A stretch of DNA of 64,000 nt from NCBI GenBank assembly GCA_009773355.1, contig WRPG01000012.1, positions 1 to 64,000 on the forward strand, read 5' to 3'. The DNA comes from Limisphaerales bacterium (lineage in GTDB: Bacteria; Verrucomicrobiota; Verrucomicrobiia; Limisphaerales; SXTU01). The translations under genes and the position numbers were made by a program. Positions 16,656 through 25,898 of this stretch are shown here, in pieces; position 1 is the stretch's first letter, and each line of letters starts with the position of its first letter. The notes beneath the pieces are model-generated. The model searched no databases. It saw only the letters and a program-made list of their open reading frames with translations, and had not been told where the DNA came from.

Positions 16656-16818
16656 GAGCGGATTGAGTTTCAGCGAGAGGGCGATGTCAAAGGGGTTTTG
16701 CGACGGGACGCAAAAGTTGAACGGACAGCGCTGCGTTGAAGGGGAACTCGCCTTTCCCGAACGGGTTTCCGGCACGGTGCAACTTGCCTCCCATTCCGGG
16801 GCTGGCTACACCTTGCCC

Positions 16819-18162
16819 ATGCACTCCTGTTCTGCCCTCAAGCATTTGCTCCTGCTGTCCGCGCTGGCCACCGCTCCACTCCTGCGCGCCGACGACTGGC
16901 CGCAGTGGCTCGGCCCCCAACGCGACTCGGTTTGGCGCGAGGCGGGCATCGTGGAGAAGTTTCCCGAGGGTGGGCCGAAGGTGCGCTGGCGCGTGCCGGT
17001 GAATCCCGGCTTCTCCGGCCCGGCAGTCGCGGGCGGGCGCGTGTTCGTCACGGATCACAAGGTGGCGAAGGGCGCGAAGGTGAACGAGGAAGACCCGTTC
17101 GACCTCAGCGTGGTGGCGGGCACGGAACGCGTGCTGTGCCTCGACGAGGCGACCGGCAAGGCGATCTGGCAGCACGAGTATGACGCGGCCTACGGCGTGA
17201 GCTACAACACCGGCCCGCGCGCGACACCGGTGGTCAGCGGCGGTCGGGTCTTCACGCTCGGCACGGAGGGGCATCTGCTTTGTCTCGACGCGAAGGACGG
17301 GAAGGTTGTCTGGTGGAGGCAGTTCAAAAAGGACTTCGGCGTGAAGACGCCGTTGTGGGGTTTCGCCGCGCATCCATTGCTCGATGGCGACAAGCTCATC
17401 TGCCTCGTCGGCGGCAACGGCACGGTGGCGGTCGCCTTCCACAAGGACACGGGCAAGGAGCTGTGGCGCGCGCTGACAGCCAAGCAGCCGGGCTACGCGC
17501 CGCCGGCCATCATCGAGGCGGGCGGGCGGCGGCAGCTCATCATCTGGCACGCCGAGGCGCTCAACGGGCTTGACCCCGAGACGGGCCGGGTGTTTTGGAG
17601 CATCCCTGCCTCCATCCGCTCGGCCGTCTCCATCACCATGCCGCGCCAGCTCGGGGACCTGCTCTACGTCACGTCCTTCTACAACGGCTCGCTGATGGTG
17701 AAGCTCGACGCGCAGCGCCCCGGCGCGGAGGTGCTGTGGGCCACGAAGAAAATCAGCGAGAAGGACACGACGCACCTCAACGCGCTGATGACCACGCCGT
17801 TCCTCGAAGCCGGCCACCTCTACGGCGTGTGCAACCACGGGCAGTTCCGCTGCCTCGAAGCCGCCACCGGCAGGCGCGTCTGGGAAGATCGCGCCATGGT
17901 GACCAAGGGCGAGGAACTGGAAAGCGCCAACGCCTTCATCGTGAAGAACGGCAGCCGCTTCTTCCTCTGCGCTGAGAACGGCGACCTCATCATCGCGACC
18001 CTCAGCCCGACCGGCGTAAAGGAACTCAGCCGGACCAAACTGCTGGCTCCGACGCTTTCTTACCAAGGTCGCGACGTGGTGTGGTCGCATCCCGCGTTTG
18101 CGAACGGCCACGTCATCGCGCGCAACGACAAGGAGCTGGTGAGCGTGGATTTGCGGAAGTGA
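16819..18162 (+). CDS. Secreted PQQ-like beta-propeller protein
   Basis: A 447-residue protein with a signal peptide (HLLLLSALATAPLLRA), then DDWPQWLGPQRDSVW, the usual opening of verrucomicrobial and planctomycete PQQ-like propellers. Repeated blades carry motifs of the type LDAKDGKVVWWRQF and AATGRRVWEDRAM. No quinoprotein active-site residues are recognisable, so a scaffold or sugar-binding role is as likely as dehydrogenase activity. The ATG at 16819 is chosen for the signal peptide; the region upstream overlaps the divergent esterase gene. Confidence 0.87.
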   Translation: MHSCSALKHLLLLSALATAPLLRADDWPQWLGPQRDSVWREAGIVEKFPEGGPKVRWRVPVNPGFSGPAVAGGRVFVTDHKVAKGAKVNEEDPFDLSVVAGTERVLCLDEATGKAIWQHEYDAAYGVSYNTGPRATPVVSGGRVFTLGTEGHLLCLDAKDGKVVWWRQFKKDFGVKTPLWGFAAHPLLDGDKLICLVGGNGTVAVAFHKDTGKELWRALTAKQPGYAPPAIIEAGGRRQLIIWHAEALNGLDPETGRVFWSIPASIRSAVSITMPRQLGDLLYVTSFYNGSLMVKLDAQRPGAEVLWATKKISEKDTTHLNALMTTPFLEAGHLYGVCNHGQFRCLEAATGRRVWEDRAMVTKGEELESANAFIVKNGSRFFLCAENGDLIIATLSPTGVKELSRTKLLAPTLSYQGRDVVWSHPAFANGHVIARNDKELVSVDLRK

Positions 18163-18172
18163 GCGCTCCGGC

Positions 18173-19606
18173 TCACTTCCCCACCTTGCGGAAATTCTCC
18201 AACTGCGGGTCCGCCGTCTTCTCCATGTGGGCGAGCAGGAGCTTCTTCAACCGCGCAACCTCCGCCGCGTGCTTCGGGTCGGCGACGAGGTTCACGCGCT
18301 CGTCCGGGTCCGCGCGGAGGTCGAAGAACTGCTCGGGCTTGCCGACGGTGAGCTGCTCCACGCGCGACTTGATGCGCGCATCAGTCTCCCCGGCCTTCGC
18401 CAGCGCGCCGAAGGTGAGGCCGTTCATCGCCTCGACGCGGAAGTGCGGCGTGCCGTTGGGCCAGGCGTGAAACTGGTAACTGAACTCCTTGGTCCGCACA
18501 CAGCGCTGTGCGAAGCTCTTGCCGCTGCTCACGGTGTTGACGTGCGTGATGACGAAGTCGCGGCCCGGCTGCGACTCGCCGCGCAGCAACGGCAGCCATG
18601 AGCGACCGTCCACGCCCGAGAGCGGCGGCTGCTTCAGCACTTCGAGCAGCGTCGGCACGATGTCCACGCTGCTGACGAACTCCTCGCGCCGCTGCGGCTG
18701 GCCCATGCCCGGCCAGCGCACGAGCACGGGCACCCAGGTGCCGTTGCGATAGACCGTGGCCTTCGAGAACGGGAAGCTCATGCCGTGGTCGGAGAGGAAG
18801 ATGATGACCGTGTCCGCCTCGCGGCCGGCGGCGCGCAGAGCCTTCATCGCCTCGCCGAAGCTTGCGTCGAAGCGCCGCACGCTGGAGTAGTATTGCGCGA
18901 CCTCGCGGCGCACGTCGGGCAAGCCTTCAAGAAACGACGGCACGGTGACTTCCTCAGGCGTGAAGGGCTTGATGGTGCCCTCGCCCTCGCGCTGCCCGGC
19001 CTTCTGGTTCTTCTTCGCCTTCTGCGCGGCAAGCTGCGCGCTCGCGTAGAAGGGCCGATGCGGGTCAGTGATGTTGGCGTTGAGGAAAAACGGTTTCCCC
19101 GCATCCGCCGCCGCCTTGAGGCACTGCGCGACGTGCTCGCCGAAGAGTGGCGGGTTCTTGCCGGAGCCGGAGAGCTTCAAGTCCCATGGAAACTCCGCGT
19201 CCGGCTTCATGTGCGGGTGCTTGTCAATGACCGCCGTGAACCAGCCCGCCGCCTTGAGCACGCTCGTCAGCGTGGGCGTGCCGGGCGTGATGGGCTGGAA
19301 GCCGAGCGCGCCGTTGCGATGCGGCACGCGCCCGGTCATGAACGCCGAGCGGCCCGGCTGGCAGATGGGCACGGTGACGTGGTGGTTGACGAACCGGTGG
19401 GCAGTGGCGGCGAAGGCGTCGAGGTTCGGTGTCGTGCCCAGCTTGCAGCCCATCCAGCCGACAGAGTCCGCGTTCATGTCATCGGCGGTGACGAAGAGGA
19501 GATTCCACTTCGGGGCGGCGGCATGGAGCGAATGGCCGATGACCGAGGCTGCCATCGCCAATGAAAGCGCAATGGCATGGCGGAGCGGAAACAGGCGGAA
19601 GTTCAT
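18173..19606 (-). CDS. Secreted type I sulfatase
   Basis: A 477-residue protein with a signal peptide ending near HSLHAAA. The sulfatase domain begins WNLLFVTADDMNADS, in which the DD pair binds metal. The formylglycine motif is CQPGRSAFMTGR, fitting C-x-P-x-R. It continues with ITDPHRPFY and IIFLSDHGMSFPFSK. The enzyme removes sulfate from a polysaccharide or similar substrate in the periplasm. The sulfatase-maturating enzyme is not in the window. It is convergent with the upstream propeller gene, with 10 bases between stops. Confidence 0.93.
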   Translation of the reverse strand: MNFRLFPLRHAIALSLAMAASVIGHSLHAAAPKWNLLFVTADDMNADSVGWMGCKLGTTPNLDAFAATAHRFVNHHVTVPICQPGRSAFMTGRVPHRNGALGFQPITPGTPTLTSVLKAAGWFTAVIDKHPHMKPDAEFPWDLKLSGSGKNPPLFGEHVAQCLKAAADAGKPFFLNANITDPHRPFYASAQLAAQKAKKNQKAGQREGEGTIKPFTPEEVTVPSFLEGLPDVRREVAQYYSSVRRFDASFGEAMKALRAAGREADTVIIFLSDHGMSFPFSKATVYRNGTWVPVLVRWPGMGQPQRREEFVSSVDIVPTLLEVLKQPPLSGVDGRSWLPLLRGESQPGRDFVITHVNTVSSGKSFAQRCVRTKEFSYQFHAWPNGTPHFRVEAMNGLTFGALAKAGETDARIKSRVEQLTVGKPEQFFDLRADPDERVNLVADPKHAAEVARLKKLLLAHMEKTADPQLENFRKVGK

Positions 19607-19726
19607 GTGTGGCGAAGCAGATGGCACCCGGGACGAGAAAGTTACGCGGGTGGCGGTCCGCCCCGCATGGCGGGATGGCGCGCAAACTTCAGCGTGGTTC
19701 CCGGCGGCGGGTTTCCTTTCGCCGTT

Positions 19727-20980
19727 TCACTTCCCGATTTCCAGCGCGAAGAGCTGCTTCTTGTCGCGCTGGTAAATCTTGCCGTCCGCAATCGCCGGGT
19801 GGCTCCAGGTGTTGCCGCAGACCTGGATGCGGCCCAGCTCCGCGAACTTCTCCGGGCTGGCCTGGAGCAGCAGCAGCGTGCCGGTCATGTCCTGCACCAG
19901 CAGCTTGTCGCCGGCGGCGATGACCGCCGCGTAGTCCCCGAAGCCGGGCTGGCTCCACTTCTGCTCGCCGGTCTTGAAGTCCACACAGATGAACTCGGTC
20001 TTGCTGCCGCCGGTGCCCAGGCCGTAGAGGTGGCCGCCGACCAGCACAGGCGTCGCGAGCGTGACCTTGATTTTGTCGCTCTTCCAAGCCGGCTCGACCT
20101 TGAAGCCGCCGCTGTCCTTGAGGACGGAAAACTTGGTCAGGCCGACGGAGGACGACGAGATCGTCACGGAGTTGTCCGCAAGGACGGGCGTGAGCACATG
20201 GCGCTTGGCCCCGGTCTTGACGGGCGTCTGCCAGAGGATTTTGCCGCTCGCCACGTCCACGCCCATGAGCGAGTCCGCCGTGAGATGGACGACCTGCCGG
20301 GTGCCCGCGAGCGTGCCGACCATCAGCGAGGAATACGCGGTGTTCTCCTTGCCCGCCGTCCACAGCACCTTGCCGGACTTCTTGTCGAAGGCGACGAGCG
20401 TGCCCTTGGTCGGGCTGCCCACGGGGACGAAGACGCGGTCGCCGTCAATCACCGGCGAGCCGTTGTTGCCGTGGCGGCGGGAGGCGGTCTCCCGGGCTTC
20501 GGGATCCTTGCTCGAATTGCCAAAGAACGGCGCGGCCCAGTCCTTGCCGAAATCGGTCTGCCAAAGCGTCTTCCCGTCCGCGAGGGCGAGGCAGCGGAAC
20601 TCCCCCCGGCAGGTCTGCGTATAGACGCGGTCGCCGTCCACCAGCGGCGTGCAACGCGGGCCGGTGCCGTAGGCGTTGGAAAACGCCTCGGACTCGCCGA
20701 CGGGCGTCTGCCAGAGTTCCTTGCCAGTCTTGAGGTCAACGCAGTGCGCGACCTCCTGGTTCTTCTGCTCGTCGAGGTAAATCAGCTTGCCGCCGGCCAC
20801 GATGGGCGAGGCCTGGCCGTTGCCGACCGGGATGCTCCAGACGGTCTTCGGCTCCTTGGGCAGCGCGGCGATGGTGGCGGCGACATGGCCGTCGCGGTTG
20901 GGGCCGCGCCACTGCGCCCAGTCGGCGGCGGACAGGCTGGTGGCGAAGACGAGGGCGGCGGAGCAGAGCGGTGTTTTCAT
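19727..20980 (-). CDS. Secreted PQQ-like beta-propeller protein, second copy
   Basis: A 417-residue protein with a signal peptide followed by ADWAQWRGPNRDGHV, closely resembling the opening of the propeller at 16819-18162. Blades carry DLKTGKELWQTPV, DKKSGKVLWTAGK and DVASGKILWQTPV. It shares the doubtful dehydrogenase status of its relative. The ATG at 20980 is chosen for the signal peptide. It lies directly upstream of the sulfatase on the same strand (120 bases), so the two may be coexpressed. Confidence 0.87.
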   Translation of the reverse strand: MKTPLCSAALVFATSLSAADWAQWRGPNRDGHVAATIAALPKEPKTVWSIPVGNGQASPIVAGGKLIYLDEQKNQEVAHCVDLKTGKELWQTPVGESEAFSNAYGTGPRCTPLVDGDRVYTQTCRGEFRCLALADGKTLWQTDFGKDWAAPFFGNSSKDPEARETASRRHGNNGSPVIDGDRVFVPVGSPTKGTLVAFDKKSGKVLWTAGKENTAYSSLMVGTLAGTRQVVHLTADSLMGVDVASGKILWQTPVKTGAKRHVLTPVLADNSVTISSSSVGLTKFSVLKDSGGFKVEPAWKSDKIKVTLATPVLVGGHLYGLGTGGSKTEFICVDFKTGEQKWSQPGFGDYAAVIAAGDKLLVQDMTGTLLLLQASPEKFAELGRIQVCGNTWSHPAIADGKIYQRDKKQLFALEIGK

Positions 20981-21052
20981 GTGTGGCGGCGCGGATATTG
21001 ACGGCGGCGGATGCGCTGGCAATCAAGTTCACTCAACCGCCACATGTTCGAT

Positions 21053-21236
21053 GGCGGGGAGAGAGTCCACGCGCCGCCAAGGCTCGCGATGTCAGCCCTT
21101 GAACCTGCGGCGAATTGCTCCTGCCGAGCCGGAAGAGTGCGCCCACTTCGACCCCGTTCGATACAGGAACGCGCCTCCGGCTCGGCAGGAGCCTCGCTCC
21201 ACCGGCCAACGGCCCGTGCCATCCGGGCAGGCTCAT
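21053..21236. repeat. Dispersed foldback element, copy A
   Basis: About 180 bases with an internal inverted repeat: CTCCTGCCGAGCCGGA at 21117-21132 against CCTCCGGCTCGGCAGGAGCC at 21173-21192. The element is closely matched, in inverse orientation, by 25440-25645. It fills most of the 372-base gap between the propeller gene and the trigger-factor gene; no gene is seen in it. Confidence 0.85.
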
Positions 21237-21290
21237 GGGGAGAACCCACGAAGCCAACGGTTCGAGCGCGTCCCCGCCTCAGCCCCGAGC

Positions 21291-21323
21291 AAGCAAAAAC
21301 GGCGGTCAAATGACCGCCGCTTT
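21291..21323 (-). terminator. Rho-independent terminator after tig
   Basis: On the minus strand a perfect 9-bp stem (CGGCGGTCA pairing with TGACCGCCG, 21300-21319) is followed by a run of five T (A at 21295-21299 on the plus strand). It lies about 30 bases after the tig stop codon. Confidence 0.85.
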
Positions 21324-21352
21324 GCGACTCAAGTTGGGTTGCTTCCGAAAGC

Positions 21353-22675
21353 TCAGGCCGCCGCTGGCGTGCTGGCCGGGACTTCCTCGACGCTGGCCTG
21401 GAGCTGGAGGAAGTCGAGCACCTTGCCGACGAGGATTTGCTCGTGGATTTCGCCGAAGCCGTTGCGCTCCTCGAGCTGCTTGATGAGCTTCTGGATGGGC
21501 ATCTGATATTGCTGCGCCATCGCCTGCACGCGTTCGAGGATTTCCTGCTGCTCGACCTTCACGCCTTCCTTCTCGGCGATGCGGTTGAGGAGGAACATCG
21601 CCTTCACGCGGTCCTTCGCGCTGGCGTTGGCGTTGGCGAAGATGGCGTCCTTCTGCTGCTCGATGGCTTCCTTGGGAATGCCGCGCTGCTGGTTTTCCTG
21701 AACGATGTTATAGACCACGCTGCGGGTCTCCTGGAGGACGATGGACTCGGGCAGGTCGAAGCTCACCTTGCCCAGCAGCGACTGGATGATCTGGTCGCGG
21801 ACGGCGCGGCTCGCCTTCGTGTTGCGGTCGGCTTCGAGGTCCGCCTTGATGCCCGCGCGGAGCTTCTCGAGGCTCTCGGCCCCGAAACCCTTGGCGAACT
21901 CGTCGTTCAACTCGGGAAGAAGGCGCTCCTTCACCTGCACGAGTTCGACTTCATAGATGCCCTTCTTGCCGACGAGCTGCGCGGCGACGAAGTCCTGCGG
22001 GAAGTCCACGTTCACGGTGCGCTTCTCGCCGGCGTTCATGCCGTGGAGCTGCTCGGTGAAGCCGGGGATGAACTGGCCGGTCTCGCAGCGAATCCAAAAG
22101 GCCTTCTGCTCGGTGAGGCCGCGCGCGGTCGGGGCGGTCTCGGTGATGGGCTTGCCGTCGCAGGTGCCGGTGTAGTTCACCACGGCGATGTCGCCGGCGG
22201 CGACCGGACGGGCCACGTCCTTGTAATCGGTGCGTTGCTCGCGCAGGACGTTGAGCGCCTTGTCCACGTCGGCGTCGCCGATGACGACGGCCTCGCGCTT
22301 CACGGGCAGGCCCTTGTATTCCGGCAGCTCGAACTCCGGCTGCGTCTCGACGGTGGCGGCGAACTGGAGCGTCTGGCCGCGCCCGAACTGGATTTCCTCG
22401 ATGTCGGGATAGACGGCGGCGCGAATCTTCTGCTGCTCGAGCGCCTTCTGGTAGGAGTCGGGGATGAGCTTCTTCTTGACCTCGTCGTCAATGCGCGAGC
22501 CGAAGCTCTTGAGGACGAGGTCGCGCGGGGCCTTGCCCGGGCGGAAGCCGGGGAGCTGCGCGTGGCGCTGGAATTCCTTGGTGACGGAGTCAAAGGCGGC
22601 GTCCACGGCGGCGATGTCCAGTTCGACGCGGAGGAGCTTCTTGCACGGGCCGAGATTTTCGACGGTTACGTTCAC
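21353..22675 (-). CDS. tig: Trigger factor
   Basis: A 440-residue ribosome-associated chaperone and prolyl isomerase. The N-terminal ribosome-binding domain has LPGFRPGKAPRDLV, which contains the GFRxGK signature. A central FKBP-type domain (about 150-240) has GDIAVVNYTGTCDGKPI and a C-terminal helical chaperone domain follows. Length matches the family. clpP and clpX, often adjacent to tig, are absent. The gene ends at its own terminator. Confidence 0.97.
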   Translation of the reverse strand: MNVTVENLGPCKKLLRVELDIAAVDAAFDSVTKEFQRHAQLPGFRPGKAPRDLVLKSFGSRIDDEVKKKLIPDSYQKALEQQKIRAAVYPDIEEIQFGRGQTLQFAATVETQPEFELPEYKGLPVKREAVVIGDADVDKALNVLREQRTDYKDVARPVAAGDIAVVNYTGTCDGKPITETAPTARGLTEQKAFWIRCETGQFIPGFTEQLHGMNAGEKRTVNVDFPQDFVAAQLVGKKGIYEVELVQVKERLLPELNDEFAKGFGAESLEKLRAGIKADLEADRNTKASRAVRDQIIQSLLGKVSFDLPESIVLQETRSVVYNIVQENQQRGIPKEAIEQQKDAIFANANASAKDRVKAMFLLNRIAEKEGVKVEQQEILERVQAMAQQYQMPIQKLIKQLEERNGFGEIHEQILVGKVLDFLQLQASVEEVPASTPAAA

Positions 22676-22790
22676 GACAATTTTCTGGGTTCAAAACTTT
22701 GCCTGACAGCCGACACGAGCGCCCGCTGGCGGGGCAAAGAGCTTGGCAGACTAGGGAGGTGACATCCACCCGTCAAGCACGGGCGAGGCG

Positions 22791-23318
22791 CTACTGCTTG
22801 TTGAGCGGCAGCACGTTGGTTTCCGGCGGGGAATTGGTGCCGGAGGACGCGGCGGAGGGCGCGGCGGAGGACTTCTGCTTGGCCTTCGCAGATGGGGCGT
22901 TGGTGGAGCCGGCCTTTTTCTCCTTGCGCTCGGAATCGGTTTTCTTGGGCGCGCGCGAGGCCTTGATCTCCGCGTCGAACTTGGCGAGCTGCTCCGGCTT
23001 CAACTCGGCGCGGATTTTCTCGGTCACGACCCGGATTTCATCCTTCATCCTCGCCGCGACGGGATCCCAGTAGGGCTTCGTGCGCTGGTTGCTCTCGCGG
23101 AGGATTTGACCGATGCGGTCGTGCTGCTCCGGCGTAAGCTCAAGCTGCTTGTGGAGGCGCCCCAGGAACTCGCCGCGCTGAATCTGGTTGATGGTGAGCT
23201 GCTGGGGAGGCTTGGCCGCCTTGGGGGGCCGCTCAACGAGGGTGGTCACCAGCGCGCCGGTCACGACGCCCGTGCCGTAGATCAGGACCGTGGCAAGAAT
23301 GAACTTCCACGGGTTCAC
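22791..23318 (-). CDS. Membrane-anchored Spy/CpxP-like protein
   Basis: A 175-residue protein with one N-terminal membrane segment (FILATVLIYGTGVVTGALVTTLV) and a periplasmic helical part containing LELTPEQHDRIGQILRE and LKPEQLAKFDAEI, the LTPEQ-type motif of Spy/CpxP metal-stress proteins. The tail is Lys/Ser/Ala-rich and disordered. It starts 3 bases after the preceding small membrane gene and belongs to the ECF sigma operon, where it may act as a stress sensor or chaperone. Confidence 0.8.
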   Translation of the reverse strand: MNPWKFILATVLIYGTGVVTGALVTTLVERPPKAAKPPQQLTINQIQRGEFLGRLHKQLELTPEQHDRIGQILRESNQRTKPYWDPVAARMKDEIRVVTEKIRAELKPEQLAKFDAEIKASRAPKKTDSERKEKKAGSTNAPSAKAKQKSSAAPSAASSGTNSPPETNVLPLNKQ

Positions 23319-23321
23319 CGG

Positions 23322-23621
23322 CTATTCGCCCGCGACGTCGTCGCTGGACAGGAGGGTGTTTTCGATGGCCTGCTCGAGGTTCGGGCTTTCCGGCTCGGGG
23401 CGCGTCGTGGCGAGCACCCAGACGCCGAGCGCGGCCATCACCGACATGCAGGGCGCGACCGCGCGCCACAGCCAGCGCCCCCACACGGCCCACACATCCA
23501 CGGTCAGCGGCGCGGTCAGGCGCGCCATGATGCGCTTCTCGAACGCATACGGCACCTGGTCACTCGGCGGCGTCGCCTTCGCGGCGGCCATCAATTTCTG
23601 TTGGAGCTTTTCCAAGTCCAT
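23322..23621 (-). CDS. Single-pass membrane protein, probable anti-sigma factor
   Basis: A 99-residue protein with a soluble N terminus (about 45 residues), one membrane helix (WRAVAPCMSVMAALGVWVLA) and a short acidic periplasmic tail. Size, topology and position directly after an ECF sigma gene suggest an anti-sigma factor, although no ZAS zinc motif (HxxxCxxC) is present. It is 36 bases downstream of the sigma factor stop. Confidence 0.65.
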   Translation of the reverse strand: MDLEKLQQKLMAAAKATPPSDQVPYAFEKRIMARLTAPLTVDVWAVWGRWLWRAVAPCMSVMAALGVWVLATTRPEPESPNLEQAIENTLLSSDDVAGE

Positions 23622-23656
23622 AACAGTAAAAGCAGACGGAGTCGTCTTTTGCGCGG

Positions 23657-24232
23657 TTACAAATACTTCTCCCGCGTGAGCGTCTCCAGTATTTTCTTCA
23701 TCTGGGCGCGGGCGCGGAAGGCGCGGACCTTCACCAGCGGGACCGACCAGCCGGTGAGCCGGGCGATTTCCTTCACCGAGCGGTCCTCGATTTCCAGCAG
23801 CGTGATGACCAGCCGCGCCTCGGGCGAAAGCTGCGCCATCACGCGCTCGACCAGCGCGCGCGCGGCGTCGGTGTTCTTGCTGTTGTCCTCCGGGCCGGCG
23901 GCGAAGCGCTCCAGCCAGTCCACCTCGGGGTCGGACAAGTCGGTGAGCGTGGTCTCGCGGTTGCGCTGGTGCGAGCGGAGAAAGTCGTAGCAGGTGCGCA
24001 CCGCCATGCGCATGAGCCAGTGCTCGAAGGGAGCCTCGGCGCGGAAGCTGTCGAGCTTCTGGAACGCCTTGATGAACACCTCCTGCACGATGTCCTGCAC
24101 CTCGTCCTCGCGGCGCGCGTAGCGGCGGGCGGTGGCGAAGACGCGCGGCTGGTAGCGCGTGATGAGCGTCTCGAACTGCTGCACGTCGCCTTTGCGGACG
24201 GCGGCGATCAGCTCGGTATCGCTGGGTTCCAT
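23657..24232 (-). CDS. ECF-type RNA polymerase sigma factor (RpoE-like)
   Basis: A 191-residue sigma factor. Region 2 (about 20-95) has DEVQDIVQEVFIKAFQKLDSF and WLMRMAVRTCYDFLR; region 4 (about 125-185) has LSPEARLVITLLEIEDRSVKEIA and a helix-turn-helix ending GWSVPLVKVRAFRARAQMKK. It would direct transcription of a stress regulon under control of the downstream membrane protein. Flanking genes encode two Spy/CpxP-like proteins. Confidence 0.94.
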   Translation of the reverse strand: MEPSDTELIAAVRKGDVQQFETLITRYQPRVFATARRYARREDEVQDIVQEVFIKAFQKLDSFRAEAPFEHWLMRMAVRTCYDFLRSHQRNRETTLTDLSDPEVDWLERFAAGPEDNSKNTDAARALVERVMAQLSPEARLVITLLEIEDRSVKEIARLTGWSVPLVKVRAFRARAQMKKILETLTREKYL

Positions 24233-24330
24233 CGGGGCGGACTATGCAAAATCAGGCGGCCAAAAGCAAAAGCGCAAAGCCACCGCGACGGGCGGTGGCT
24301 GGCGCATGAGACGGGAATTGGACGGATTGG

Positions 24331-25260
24331 TTACTGGTCCGCTGGCGGACGGCGGGGCAGCTCGGGCTTGCGGTCGCCGCCTTCGGGGTTGCGGCCCCGG
24401 TCGCCGTCGGGACGAGGCCCGCGATCTCCGTCCGGGCGCGGACCACGGTCGCCCTCGCCGGGCTTGCGGATCTGGTCGCCATCACGCGGGCCGGCGGGCC
24501 GGCGGAAGTCGCCTTCGGCGGGGCGGCGGTCACCTTCCCCGGCCGGCCTGCGGAACTGCTCACCCTCCCGCTGGCCATCGGGACGGCGGAACTCGCCGCC
24601 ACGCTGCCCGCCTTGACCTTGCATTGGGCCTTGCATGCCGGGGCGCGGCCCCGCGTTCGCGATCATGCCGCGCAGCCGCTCGACAGTTTCCTTGGGCAGC
24701 TTGTCACGCACCTGCGCGAAGGCGCGGGCGCGGACGATGGTGGCCTCGGCTTCGAGCTGCGCGGCCTGCATGATTTTCTCGCGGATGGCCTGCTCGTTGG
24801 GCTTGTCGGCCAGCGCGGACTCGGCGATTTCGCGGCGCAGGCGCATGGAGCGCTCGCCGGTTTCGCGCATGACGTTCTGCTGCGCCTCGAAGAAGCCGCG
24901 CAGGGCGTTGCGCTGGTCGTCGTTCAGGTCGCGGAAGAGTTCCTGCGGGTTGAACTGCTGGTTGCCCGGCCCGCGCTGGCCTTCGCCGGGGCGGCCTTCG
25001 CCACGCGGCGCGTCGTCACGACGGAACTCCTCGCGCCGCGCGCCCTCGGCGGGCCGGCCTTCCTCGCGGCGGCGTTCATCGGGGCGGAAATCACCGCGCG
25101 GCGGACGCTGGCCTTCGGCGGGACGTTCGTCACGAGGAGCGTTCTCGCGCGGGCGATCTTCACGCGCGCGTTCTTGCGCGGTGCTGGCGTCGGGCAGGGC
25201 CGCGAGGGAAATCCCGCACAGCGCCGTGAACAGCGGACGGAAGACAGTGGGCAGTTTCAT
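24331..25260 (-). CDS. Secreted Arg/Gly/Asp-rich protein with Spy-like helical core
   Basis: A 309-residue protein with a signal peptide (LFTALCGISLAALPDASTAQ). A low-complexity Arg/Glu/Gly region (about 25-85) leads to a helical core (about 90-200) with LNDDQRNALRGFFEAQQNVM, reminiscent of Spy/CpxP LTPEQ proteins. A C-terminal repetitive stretch is built of GDRGPRPDGD- and EGDFRRPAG-type units. It should be periplasmic. The ATG at 25260 begins the signal peptide. It lies about 100 bases upstream of the ECF sigma gene on the same strand. Confidence 0.75.
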   Translation of the reverse strand: MKLPTVFRPLFTALCGISLAALPDASTAQERAREDRPRENAPRDERPAEGQRPPRGDFRPDERRREEGRPAEGARREEFRRDDAPRGEGRPGEGQRGPGNQQFNPQELFRDLNDDQRNALRGFFEAQQNVMRETGERSMRLRREIAESALADKPNEQAIREKIMQAAQLEAEATIVRARAFAQVRDKLPKETVERLRGMIANAGPRPGMQGPMQGQGGQRGGEFRRPDGQREGEQFRRPAGEGDRRPAEGDFRRPAGPRDGDQIRKPGEGDRGPRPDGDRGPRPDGDRGRNPEGGDRKPELPRRPPADQ

Positions 25261-25439
25261 AGGATCTTTCGGGTGCGCCGGCTGGATTGGCCAGTGCGGC
25301 TTTTTCAGTTGAACGCGCCAGCGGGGAAATAGTTCGCGCTGGCAGTGACAGGAAAGACGCCACAGCCGGCGGGGTGTTACAAGGAAGTTCAGAGCCGGGC
25401 GGAGAGGCGGAGCGCAACTTGACACCGCCCACCACGGCA

Positions 25440-25645
25440 GGTGACCCCTGAACCTGCCCGGATGGCACGGGCCGTTGGCCGGTGGGGCGAGGCTCCTGCC
25501 GAGCCGGAGGCGCGTTCCTGTAATCGAACGGGGTTGAAGTGGGCACATTCCTCCGGCTCGGCAGGAGCCTCGCCCCACCAATTCGCCACCGGTTCCAGGG
25601 TTGAAATCGCGAAACTTGGCGGCGTGTGGGTTCGCTCCCCGCTTG
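25440..25645. repeat. Dispersed foldback element, copy B
   Basis: About 200 bases, the inverse-orientation counterpart of 21053-21236. The inner arms read GGGGCGAGGCTCCTGCCGAG near 25482 and its complement ending near 25577. The match to copy A continues outside the arms on both sides, so the element is longer than the hairpin. It encodes nothing recognisable. Confidence 0.85.
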
Positions 25646-25898
25646 GGGGAGAGGGAGTCGGGGCATGAGCGCCGATGCACAGGCATTAACTTTGCCAGCG
25701 TCCGCGAATCGGGCCGGAAAAATCTTCACGGCGAAAACTAAATTCCTTGAGCGATTCATCTTCGCGCCGATACTTGCTCCGACGACGGCGAACGCGTTGA
25801 AAACAACGGACGCCGGTTCTTTCAAAGCGATTTCAGATTTGCCCTGCCCTGTTCGTGCTTCGCAGACCAAGTCCTTGAACCGTAAGTTAACAACTCTC

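Noticed and set aside
12741-16739. A plus-strand frame of 1332 codons
   Set aside because: It is antisense to the MFS/spermidine synthase and esterase/SMP-30 genes, which have clear motifs. Its product is a repetitive Arg/Ala/Val/Asp sequence, as expected from the reverse strand of GC-rich genes.
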